Shown here piece after piece: positions 1 through 5,228 of a stretch of 5,228 nucleotides of DNA (its first letter is position 1; each line of letters opens with the position of its first letter). Under the pieces are notes generated by a model. The model had not been told where the DNA came from. It saw nothing but the letters and a program-made list of their open reading frames with translations, and searched no databases. The stretch lies in NCBI GenBank assembly GCA_002329705.1, contig DCUC01000038.1, positions 18,129 to 23,356 of the forward strand, in the 5' to 3' direction. The translations under genes were made by a program, and so were the position numbers. The DNA is from Caryophanales bacterium UBA1424. Its GTDB lineage: Bacteria > Bacillota_I > Bacilli_A > RFN20 > CAG-826.

Positions 1-88
1 TGAAATGCAAGTCGAGGAAAACCTTCTCAACGCGATTTTCGCCGAGGGAACTCAATACTGGATTTCTCCCGTATATTAATTTTGACAT
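1..88 (-). CDS. rlmB: TrmH/SpoU-family 23S rRNA (guanosine-2'-O-)methyltransferase, RlmB-like, N-terminal fragment
   Basis: This is the 5' end of a gene that runs off the left edge; 29 codons are visible. From the ATG at 88-86 the protein begins MSKLIYGRNPVLSSL and continues GENRVEKVFLDLHF. The I-Y-G-R-N-P-V-L stretch followed by a V-E-K-V-F-L strand matches the N-terminal substrate-binding domain of RlmB/TrmH-type SpoU methyltransferases, which methylate ribose 2'-O positions in 23S rRNA. The SAM-binding trefoil-knot domain would lie outside the window. The gene follows the mgtC-like gene after 36 bases and is the third gene of the cysS operon. In Bacillus, cysS is also followed closely by rlmB (yacO). 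The ATG is chosen because the frame upstream of it has no other good start before the mgtC stop codon. No clear SD is visible; the nearest purine-rich run (AAGGTTGAG) is too far upstream. Family assignment is fairly good; the RlmB subtype rests on context. Confidence 0.72.
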   Translation of the reverse strand, partial: MSKLIYGRNPVLSSLGENRVEKVFLDLHF

Positions 89-124
89 GTCATTTAAAAT
101 TATTTTCTCAACCTTATCGGTCTG

Positions 125-868
125 CTAACTTTCGGTTGAGAGTTTGATATCGAGAGGATTAATTTTTTCGCGGAGATCATCGATGAAAGCCGTCACTTGA
201 GCTTTGGCGACAAACGAGCAGCGCATGGTCAAACGCAAGACGGACTGGTTCTGGTATTCGACAATTTGCGATTCGAGATCGCGAATGGCAATGCCATAAT
301 GATTGGCGACGAGATGTATTTCTTTTAAAATCGGCCGTTCGCTTGGCACGACGATGCGGATGATCGGATTGCGGCGGCTCGCCAGCTTTTCAATCCTGCG
401 CAAAGAAACAAGAGAAACAAAAGCGAGAGCGGTGGCAATGATGGCAATAATAAAATTACCGCTTCCGGCAGCGATGCCGATCGCCATGGCTAACCACAGT
501 GTCGTCGCCGTTGTTAGACCTTTGACATCCGTGCCAGTCTGTATTATCGTTCCGGCGCCCAAGAAGCCGATGCCGCTGACAACCTGAGCCGCCAGGCGGG
601 CAGGATCGCGTGTGTCGGAAGCAAAGATAACCGGAAAGCCATAGAGGGAAATCGTCATGATGAGGGCGGAGCCGATCGCCACGAGCAAGTGGGTTCTGAG
701 CCCGGCGGCATGACCGTGATACTCGCGCTCAAAACCGATGATTCCGGCGCAAAGTATCGTCACGAGCAGGGAGACGACAACCAAGATGATGGTGCCCCAT
801 CCGTTCCCGCCGAATAAGGCGTGGAACCAGCTGACAATCTGTTGATCAATTGAGAGAATGCCGTTCAT
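125..868 (-). CDS. MgtC/SapB-family inner-membrane protein with C-terminal ACT-like domain
   Basis: A 247-residue membrane protein. MgtC-family proteins are linked to growth under Mg2+ limitation and, in pathogens, to survival in macrophages; MgtC itself is a regulator of membrane ATPases rather than a proven Mg2+ transporter. The N-terminal domain carries the family signatures: GFEREYHGHAAGLRTH (residues 45-60), DPARLAAQVVSGIGFLGAG (88-106) and GLTTATTLWLAMAIG (117-131). Hydrophobic segments at about 26-45, 60-79, 96-110 and 120-156 suggest four or five membrane helices. After the basic stretch RRIEKLASRR, residues 167-247 form a soluble alpha/beta region of the size and position of the ACT-like domain of MgtC. 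The length is near that of Salmonella MgtC (about 231). The start at 868 is supported by a consensus AGGAGG seven bases upstream. That site overlaps the cysS stop codon, so translation is probably coupled to cysS. The family call is secure. The physiological role is not, and nothing in the sequence shows Mg2+ control. Confidence 0.93.
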   Translation of the reverse strand: MNGILSIDQQIVSWFHALFGGNGWGTIILVVVSLLVTILCAGIIGFEREYHGHAAGLRTHLLVAIGSALIMTISLYGFPVIFASDTRDPARLAAQVVSGIGFLGAGTIIQTGTDVKGLTTATTLWLAMAIGIAAGSGNFIIAIIATALAFVSLVSLRRIEKLASRRNPIIRIVVPSERPILKEIHLVANHYGIAIRDLESQIVEYQNQSVLRLTMRCSFVAKAQVTAFIDDLREKINPLDIKLSTES

Positions 869-875
869 AAGATTT

Positions 876-881
876 CCTCCT
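876..881 (-). promoter_or_regulatory. Shine-Dalgarno site of the mgtC-like gene, overlapping the cysS stop
   Basis: On the minus strand the cysS end reads TAGGAGG: the TAG stop (882-880) shares bases with a perfect AGGAGG (881-876), which lies seven bases before the ATG at 868. This fixes the start of the mgtC-like gene and suggests that ribosomes finishing cysS help initiate on it. It is the strongest SD in the cysS operon. Confidence 0.85.
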
Positions 882-2217
882 AGAGAATGTGTTTAGCCAT
901 CAAAATCTGGCGTAAACGATCGCTTTCTGCATAGTTTTTGTCGTTTTTGTATTTTAAATATTCAGTATACATATGTTTATCTTCTTTTGATAATCGTGGA
1001 TAATCAACAAAAATCCCGAGAATATTCAGCATGGCGCCGATACTTGAAAACAGTTTCCGAAGCGCCAAATAATCAAGCGGTCTTTGCCTTAGAGCGCCAT
1101 TGGCTTTCTTTATTATAGCAAATAACTCAGTTAGTGCGTTTGGCGTATTTAAGTCGTTGGCGAGATGCTCCATGAATTGCGGAATATCAGTCTCTTGTTC
1201 CTCACTCAAATCGAAATTGGCCAGTTGCAAAGAGACAGCTAATTGACGATATGAATTTTCAATTTTTTCCAACTCAATTTTTGCCGTTTCCATAACTTCA
1301 AAGGTAAATGTGAGAGGGGAACGATAATATGTGCCCAAAAGAACGAGGCGAATCAGGTTGCCGTTATACTTTTCGATAATGTCTTTTGCAAGGATGACAT
1401 TGCCGAGAGATTTTGACATCTTATCTTCGCCAAAATTGATAAATCCGTTGTGCATCCAGTAGTTGGCAATCGAGTTATTATTATGTGCTTTGCTTTGAGC
1501 GATTTCGTTTTCGTGATGCGGAAATTTGAGATCAAAACCACCGCCATGAATATCGATTTTGCCATCAGGAAAGAGGGAATTGATCATCACGCAGCATTCG
1601 GTGTGCCAGCCGGGTCGGCCCCTGGACCAGCGCGATTCCCAATTGATGCCGATGGTCGTTTTTTTCCATAAGACAAAATCAAGAGGCGATTCCTTCTTGC
1701 TGTTCTCTTCGATTCTGGCGCCGCTTATCAAATCGTCGATATTAATGTTGCTCAGTTCTCCATAATTGGCAATCGATGAGACGCGGAAATAGACATCGCC
1801 ATCGACGGCGTATGCAGCTTTTTTGTCAATCAGTACTTCGATGTAACGGATGATATCCGGAATGTATTCGGTCACGCGCGGAGCGATATCGGGAGCTAGG
1901 GAGTGAACGGCTTCCGCGACGTTTCGAAAAGCTTGTATATAATGGTTTGAGATTTCTTCTTCGCTCTTTTTTTCGCTGATGGCGCGGTTAATAATTTTAT
2001 CGTCCACGTCCGTGAAATTGCTGACAAAAGTGACTTTGTAGCCAAGGGAAATAAACATGCGCCGAAGAACATCAAAGACGACGACCGGTCTGAGATTTCC
2101 GATATGGGGGTCGCTGTAGACGGTCGGACCGCAAACATAAATGGAAACCTCGCGTGGTTTTAAGGGCACGAAAGTTTCAATGCGATCAGTTAATGAATTA
2201 AAAATTCTGACTTCCAT
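880..2217 (-). CDS. cysS: Cysteinyl-tRNA synthetase (CysRS), short C-terminus
   Basis: A 445-residue class I aminoacyl-tRNA synthetase that charges tRNA-Cys with cysteine in the cytoplasm. The HIGH signature appears as HIGN (residues 38-41) after CGPTVYSDP, and KMSKS is at 266-270. The zinc site that selects cysteine is intact: C29, C208 (in GWHTEC), H234 and E238 (in FPHHENE), close to the E. coli positions 28, 209, 234 and 238. An all-alpha DALR/anticodon-binding region follows. The reading frame can be opened six bases further upstream at a GTG (2223). The ATG at 2217 is preferred because the protein then begins MEVRIFNSLT as usual, and an AGAG stands seven bases before it. The C-terminus stops at AKHIL, so the usual final stretch of about a dozen residues (E-D-T-P-x-G-T-x-W-R type) is absent. 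The gene is first in an operon with mgtC-like and rlmB genes and has its own extended -10 promoter. Identification is secure. Confidence 0.97.
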   Translation of the reverse strand: MEVRIFNSLTDRIETFVPLKPREVSIYVCGPTVYSDPHIGNLRPVVVFDVLRRMFISLGYKVTFVSNFTDVDDKIINRAISEKKSEEEISNHYIQAFRNVAEAVHSLAPDIAPRVTEYIPDIIRYIEVLIDKKAAYAVDGDVYFRVSSIANYGELSNINIDDLISGARIEENSKKESPLDFVLWKKTTIGINWESRWSRGRPGWHTECCVMINSLFPDGKIDIHGGGFDLKFPHHENEIAQSKAHNNNSIANYWMHNGFINFGEDKMSKSLGNVILAKDIIEKYNGNLIRLVLLGTYYRSPLTFTFEVMETAKIELEKIENSYRQLAVSLQLANFDLSEEQETDIPQFMEHLANDLNTPNALTELFAIIKKANGALRQRPLDYLALRKLFSSIGAMLNILGIFVDYPRLSKEDKHMYTEYLKYKNDKNYAESDRLRQILMAKHIL

Positions 2218-2236
2218 ATTCACACTCTAAAAAATT

Positions 2237-2245
2237 ATTATAGCA
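2237..2245 (-). promoter_or_regulatory. Extended -10 promoter of the cysS operon
   Basis: The minus strand reads TGC TATAAT at 2245-2237: a consensus -10 hexamer preceded by the TGn extension. It sits 19 bases before the cysS ATG, so transcription would start near position 2230 and give a leader of about 13 bases, just long enough for the AGAG ribosome-binding stretch. No good -35 hexamer is present at 17 bases, which is usual for extended -10 promoters. The short leader leaves no room for a T-box riboswitch, which many Firmicutes cysS genes carry. The promoter is inferred from sequence only. Confidence 0.6.
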
Positions 2246-2246
2246 C

Positions 2247-2267
2247 AAACAAAAAATACTTTTGTTT
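2247..2267. repeat. AT-rich perfect inverted repeat upstream of the cysS -10 element
   Basis: An 8-base arm (AAACAAAA, 2247-2254), a 5-base spacer and the exact complement (TTTTGTTT, 2260-2267). It begins one base upstream of the extended -10 element and fills the spacer and -35 region of the cysS promoter. It lies 27 bases beyond the HAD gene stop. It could be an operator for a regulator, or a weak hairpin at the end of the HAD transcript. As a terminator it would be poor, since all pairs but one per arm are A-T and no U-run follows directly. AT-rich sequence makes chance symmetry possible. Confidence 0.4.
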
Positions 2268-2294
2268 ATGGTTGGCGAAATAATAACACTTGCC

Positions 2295-2951
2295 TTATGC
2301 AAAGACAATCTTTTTTAAATCGGAAATACTTTGAGCGACAAAAGTGGCTTCTTTGAAGAGTTTATTCGAGTAATCGCCATAGCCCCAGGTGACGAGGCAG
2401 ACATCAAGATTCGAGTTATGTCCGGTCGCAACATCGACATCGCTGTCGCCGATGAAGAGGGCTTCATTGGGTGCGATATGATAAGTTGTCAGAAGATGAT
2501 TGACAAGATAAGGATCGGGTTTTTCTGGTTTGCCCTCTTCGTGACCATAGACAGCGTCAAAGATATCCTCGCCGAAAAACCGAGCGACAATCGCTTTGGC
2601 AAGGTGGTCGGGTTTGTTGCTGGCGACGAATAATTTAACACCGGCATTTTTTAGCTCCCGAAGAAGAAAAATCACACCCTCATAAGGTGTCGCTTGCCGG
2701 CCCTGGTGAATCTTGTAATTATGCGAAAAAACTTTGAGAAGTTGATTAAAATCTTCCTCGGTATGAGGCCGATTTTGAAAGACGCGGGCGATGATGTTCC
2801 GGGCCCCCATTCCAATCAGCTTCTTGGTTCCGTCATCGTCATAAGAAAAATTGTAGCCGCAAGTTTTTAGGGAAACATTTAGGGCTGTGGTAATGTCGCT
2901 GATGGAATGAAGAATCGTTCCGTCGAGATCAAAAAGGAGAGCTTTATACAT
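2295..2951 (-). CDS. HAD-superfamily hydrolase, phosphoglycolate phosphatase (Gph)-like
   Basis: A 218-residue cytoplasmic phosphatase of the haloacid dehalogenase superfamily, subfamily I with an alpha-helical cap (about residues 15-85). All four catalytic motifs are visible. Motif I is FDLDGT, with nucleophile D8 and acid/base D10. Motif II is S111 in VASNKP. Motif III is K144 in GKPEKPDP. Motif IV is GDSDVD, with D169 and D173 for Mg2+. Length and motif spacing match Gph, PpaX and related small phosphatases, which act on phosphoglycolate, pyrophosphate or other phosphoesters; substrate cannot be read from the sequence. Residue 15 is His where many Gph proteins have Asp (D-S in the motif I extension). 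The ATG at 2951 is the only start upstream of motif I, yet no SD precedes it, and the hydA terminator ends about ten bases before it. The gene therefore seems to stand apart from the hydrogenase operon. Family secure, exact function unknown. Confidence 0.9.
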   Translation of the reverse strand: MYKALLFDLDGTILHSISDITTALNVSLKTCGYNFSYDDDGTKKLIGMGARNIIARVFQNRPHTEEDFNQLLKVFSHNYKIHQGRQATPYEGVIFLLRELKNAGVKLFVASNKPDHLAKAIVARFFGEDIFDAVYGHEEGKPEKPDPYLVNHLLTTYHIAPNEALFIGDSDVDVATGHNSNLDVCLVTWGYGDYSNKLFKEATFVAQSISDLKKIVFA

Positions 2952-2960
2952 ACTATTTTT

Positions 2961-2994
2961 ATAAAAAGAGGCCGAATATGTGATTTTCGGCCTC
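2961..2994 (-). terminator. Rho-independent terminator of the hydrogenase operon
   Basis: A perfect 9-base-pair stem (arms 2994-2986 and 2976-2968, GAGGCCGAA/TTCGGCCTC) encloses a 9-base loop. On the minus strand the stem is followed at once by TTTTTAT (2967-2961). It begins 13 bases after the hydA stop codon (3010-3008). On the plus strand the stem is not followed by a T-run, so it acts in the direction of hydA only. Confidence 0.9.
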
Positions 2995-3007
2995 GATTTG
3001 CAATCTT

Positions 3008-4786
3008 TTATTTCCCCGGGAAGCGCACTCTGTCAGCCACGTATGAGGTGTGCAGGAGATGGTGAGCTTTGTGTCCGCAGGGTTCGCCGAGATAGTTCTT
3101 GTAGAGACGGAGAATATCCTTGTTATTGTGCGATTGACGAACGACTTGTTTTTCGTCTTCGCTATAGAGGACGCTGGCTCGCTTCTTCATGTATGTCTCA
3201 AGAATGTTATCATCTTCATTGGGCAGAAATACTGGCTTGACGAATGGCTGTCCGCCACCATTGATACATCCGCCCGGGCAACCCATAATTTCAATAAAAT
3301 GGTATGGCGAAGTTCCGTTGCGAATCTGGTCGAGAAGCGGTTTGGCGTTCTTCATGCCATGACTGACCGCCACGCGCACTTTTGTGCCGTTGATATCGAG
3401 CTCGGCTTCTTTAATATTTTCCAGTCCGCGGACTTCACTAAAAGCCACGATATCGGCTTCTTTACCGGTCAATTCGTGATAGGCGGTTCTCAGGGCAGCT
3501 TCCATGACGCCGCCCGTGACGCCAAAGATGACGCCGGCGCCGCTGTATTCGCCGATTAAATCATCGTCGAATTGCTCTTCTGGTAATTTCTGCCAGTTAA
3601 TGCCGGCTCGTTTGATAATCTTTGCCAATTCACGAGTGGTCAAGACAGCATCGACATCCGGCAGGTTTTGCACGGCGGCGTTTTGCGGTCTCGTCTTCTC
3701 ATATTTCTTTGCTGTGCAAGGCATGATTGAAACGACGAAGATATCCTTAGGATCAAGTCCGTGAGTTTCGGCAAAATACGATTTGATGATAGCCCCGCCC
3801 ATCTCGTGCGGCGATTTGCATGTCGAGATGTGAGGGATGATATCCGGATAGAAGTATTCCATGTAGTTAATCCAACCTGGTGAACAGGAGGTGATTTGGG
3901 GAAGTTTGCCGCCCGTTTTCATCCTAATGAGTAATTCAGTGGCTTCTTCGATAATTGTTAGGTCAGCCGAGAAGTTTACATCAAAGACGCGGTAAAAGCC
4001 GAGGCGATGCAAGGCGGCGACCATCTTGCCGGTTCCGGGCGTGCCGATTTTTTCGCCGAATTCTTCGGCGATAGCGGCTCTGACAGCCGGAGCGGTTTGG
4101 ACGATGACGTATTTGTGTGTCGTAAAAGCTTTGTCGACGGCATTAATTTCGCTGTTTTCTGACAGGGCTCCGGTCGGGCAAACATTGATACACTGACCGC
4201 ATTGAATGCATGGTGAGTGCATGAAACTGCGGTTATCAGCCGGAGAAACGATGGTTTTGAAACCGCGGAATTCCTGGCCGAGAATACCGATGCCCTGCGC
4301 TTCTTTACAACGGACGATGCAGCGGCCGCAAATGACGCATTTGGATGTGTCGCGGACGATGCCCGGAGCGAGGCGATCTAAGGTTGTTCTCGTTAGTTCG
4401 CCGGTATAGGCATTATCGCGAGCACCGGTAACGGTGGCGACATGGAGTAGTTCACATTGACCGTTTTTGGAGCACTGCTGGCAATTCTTGCTGTGGTTGC
4501 TCAAAAGCAGTTCGACCGATGAACGGCGCGCTTTGGCGGCGCGGGGAGAGGAGATGCTGATTTCCATCCCTTCGTTGACCGGATAAGCGCACGAAGCGAC
4601 TAAACCGCGGGCGCCTTTAACTTCGACGAGGCAGACGCGGCAGCTCGCCAGAGAACACTTGCCATCATTGAAGGCACAAAGTGAGGGGATATCGAAACCG
4701 CACTTTTTGGCGGCTTTTAAAATCGTCAAGCCTTCTTCGACTTGAAAGGATTTGCCCTCAATTTTGATATTTACTAATTTTGCCAT
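3008..4786 (-). CDS. hydA: [FeFe] hydrogenase catalytic subunit HydA/HndD, M3 type, of a multimeric NAD(P)H-linked hydrogenase
   Basis: A 592-residue cytoplasmic iron-only hydrogenase catalysing 2H+ + 2e- = H2. Domains in order: a plant-type [2Fe-2S] domain (C37, C49, C52, C66), a His-Cys [4Fe-4S] site (H98, C102, C105, C111), and a two-[4Fe-4S] ferredoxin domain (C150, C153, C156, C160 and C193, C196, C199, C203). The H-cluster domain follows, with L1 TSCSPGW (299-305), L2 MPCTAKKYE (355-363, C357) and L3 EIMGCPGGCINGGGQP (C503, C507). A small-subunit domain ends the protein (ASVLY...RQSH...LYKNYLGEP...HHLLHTSY). There is no Tat signal. Length is close to Desulfovibrio HndD (585) and Clostridium pasteurianum CpI (about 574). 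L1 has Ser where CpI has its second Cys. An in-frame ATG lies at 4822, but the ATG at 4786 is preferred: it has AAGGAG eight bases upstream, and MAKLVNIKIEG starts the [2Fe-2S] domain directly. The NuoF-like neighbour points to an electron-bifurcating (HydABC) or NADP-reducing (Hnd) complex; these cannot be told apart here. Confidence 0.96.
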   Translation of the reverse strand: MAKLVNIKIEGKSFQVEEGLTILKAAKKCGFDIPSLCAFNDGKCSLASCRVCLVEVKGARGLVASCAYPVNEGMEISISSPRAAKARRSSVELLLSNHSKNCQQCSKNGQCELLHVATVTGARDNAYTGELTRTTLDRLAPGIVRDTSKCVICGRCIVRCKEAQGIGILGQEFRGFKTIVSPADNRSFMHSPCIQCGQCINVCPTGALSENSEINAVDKAFTTHKYVIVQTAPAVRAAIAEEFGEKIGTPGTGKMVAALHRLGFYRVFDVNFSADLTIIEEATELLIRMKTGGKLPQITSCSPGWINYMEYFYPDIIPHISTCKSPHEMGGAIIKSYFAETHGLDPKDIFVVSIMPCTAKKYEKTRPQNAAVQNLPDVDAVLTTRELAKIIKRAGINWQKLPEEQFDDDLIGEYSGAGVIFGVTGGVMEAALRTAYHELTGKEADIVAFSEVRGLENIKEAELDINGTKVRVAVSHGMKNAKPLLDQIRNGTSPYHFIEIMGCPGGCINGGGQPFVKPVFLPNEDDNILETYMKKRASVLYSEDEKQVVRQSHNNKDILRLYKNYLGEPCGHKAHHLLHTSYVADRVRFPGK

Positions 4787-4794
4787 GACTATTT

Positions 4795-4800
4795 CTCCTT
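4795..4800 (-). promoter_or_regulatory. Shine-Dalgarno site that sets the hydA start
   Basis: AAGGAG on the minus strand at 4800-4795, eight bases before the ATG at 4786. It shares one base with the hydB stop codon TAA (4802-4800). It supports 4786 over the upstream in-frame ATG at 4822, which lies inside hydB and has no such site next to it. The arrangement implies translational coupling of hydB and hydA. Confidence 0.85.
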
Positions 4801-5228
4801 TAGCGCTTGATGATGGAATCAAACGGGCAGACCGAATAGCACATGCCGCATTTAATACACTTTAAGGGGTCGATAAGGAATGGAGTCTTGCCCAAGGTAC
4901 CACTGATGCATTGCACCGGACAAACCCGTGCGCACTTACCGCACTTTTTACATTTTTCGGGGATGATATAATATTCCATTAATTTCTTGCAGACATGGGC
5001 CGGACATTTTTTGTCGACGACATGAGCGAGATACTCATCGCGGAAGTTGGCCATCGTCGAAAGGACGGGATTGGCCGCCGTCTGACCTAGACCGCACAAA
5101 GAATTTTCCTTGACGGCATGAGCCAATTCGGTCAGTTCATCGAGATCTTCAAGCGAGGCGCGGCCTTCGGTGATTTTTTCCAGGTATTCAAGCATACGCT
5201 TGGTGCCGATACGGCACGGCGTGCACTT
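4800..5228 (-). CDS. hydB: NuoF-like diaphorase subunit HydB/HndC of [FeFe] hydrogenase, C-terminal fragment
   Basis: The last 142 residues of a gene that enters from the right edge; no stop interrupts the frame up to 5228, so the ATG at 5195 is internal. The fragment opens with KCTPCRIGTKRMLEYL, the end of the CxxCxxC motif that with a later Cys (in LCGLGQTA, fragment residue 45) binds the NuoF [4Fe-4S] cluster. DKKCPAHVCKKL, a variant of the CPAGVCK segment of these subunits, leads into a C-terminal two-[4Fe-4S] ferredoxin domain (CKKCGKCARVCP and CIKCGMCYSVCP). Complex I NuoF lacks this ferredoxin tail; HydB of bifurcating hydrogenases and HndC have it. The FMN and NAD(P)H sites lie upstream, outside the window. 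The subunit oxidises or reduces NAD(P)H and exchanges electrons with HydA, whose gene starts 13 bases later. A NuoE-like hydC is expected upstream. Other NuoF-like proteins of this build exist, but the adjacent hydA makes HydB the best call. Confidence 0.93.
   Translation of the reverse strand, partial: KCTPCRIGTKRMLEYLEKITEGRASLEDLDELTELAHAVKENSLCGLGQTAANPVLSTMANFRDEYLAHVVDKKCPAHVCKKLMEYYIIPEKCKKCGKCARVCPVQCISGTLGKTPFLIDPLKCIKCGMCYSVCPFDSIIKR

Noticed and set aside
2..79. An open plus-strand reading ending in TAA at 77-79 (…GTQYWISPVY), looking like the end of a convergent gene.
   Set aside because: The minus strand of the same bases begins with ATG and carries the RlmB/TrmH-type start MSKLIYGRNPVL, in line with operon context. 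The plus reading is short and matches no family I recognise.
83..92. Perfect 10-base palindrome TGACATGTCA, with the rlmB start codon at its centre.
   Set aside because: Any CATG with three matching flanking pairs gives this, so chance is likely. The flanks beyond it do not pair, and no second copy was seen in the window.
303..587. A plus-strand open frame of 94 codons opposite the mgtC-like gene, and similar short frames opposite cysS, HAD and hydA.
   Set aside because: Each overlaps a well-supported gene in the opposite or a shifted frame and shows no recognisable protein features.
2218..2223. GTG start two codons upstream for cysS.
   Set aside because: No SD fits a start at 2223, while the ATG at 2217 has AGAG at a proper distance and gives the usual CysRS N-terminus.
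2218..2294. Possible T-box riboswitch before cysS, as in many Firmicutes.
   Set aside because: The gap is only 77 bases and the likely transcript leader about 13 bases. No T-box core or stem-loop series is visible.
3050..3559. A 169-codon open frame on the plus strand, the longest opposite hydA.
   Set aside because: It lies wholly antisense to the H-cluster and C-terminal coding region of hydA, has no SD or family motif, and is best explained as a shadow frame.
3008..4786. Possible stand-alone ferredoxin-dependent hydrogenase rather than a complex subunit.
   Set aside because: The NuoF-like hydB ends 13 bases upstream with a coupled SD, and the domain layout matches HydA/HndD of multimeric enzymes.

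Overview
All supported genes lie on the minus strand, so transcription runs from high to low coordinates. The window suggests an anaerobic, hydrogen-metabolising fermentative bacterium, probably a Firmicutes or Mollicutes relative. Three things point that way: an M3-type [FeFe] hydrogenase beside a NuoF-like diaphorase subunit, a cysS to rlmB gene order resembling that of Bacillus, and a Gram-positive-style cysteinyl-tRNA synthetase. Tryptophan is read from TGG and no in-frame TGA occurs in the genes, so there is no sign of the Mycoplasma code. The exact lineage cannot be fixed from the sequence alone.

Layout in the direction of transcription: (1) 5228-4800, the 3' end of a hydB/nuoF/hndC-like NAD(P)H-oxidising hydrogenase subunit. 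(2) 4786-3008, hydA/hndD, the catalytic [FeFe] hydrogenase subunit, coupled to hydB through a Shine-Dalgarno (SD) sequence that touches the hydB stop codon. (3) 2994-2961, a strong intrinsic terminator that ends the hydrogenase operon. (4) 2951-2295, a HAD-superfamily phosphatase of the phosphoglycolate phosphatase type, with no visible SD. (5) 2267-2237, an AT-rich palindrome and an extended -10 promoter. (6) 2217-880, cysS. (7) 868-125, an MgtC/SapB-family membrane protein whose SD overlaps the cysS stop codon. (8) 88-1, the 5' end of a TrmH/RlmB-type rRNA 2'-O-methyltransferase gene that leaves the window.

Two functional blocks result. The hydrogenase block would pass electrons from NAD(P)H, possibly together with ferredoxin, through HydB and the Fe-S chain of HydA to protons. 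The second block is a translation-linked operon (cysS, then rlmB) with an MgtC-type membrane protein between the two genes, where Bacillus has the Mini-III RNase gene mrnC.

Most of the window is conventional. The points most worth a second look are the mgtC-like gene inside the cysS-rlmB pair, the TSCSPGW variant of the H-cluster L1 motif, the shortened C-terminus of CysRS, and the HAD gene that starts almost on top of a terminator. I see no CRISPR array, tRNA or rRNA gene, insertion sequence, or evident new system. No stretch over 300 bases lacks a gene.
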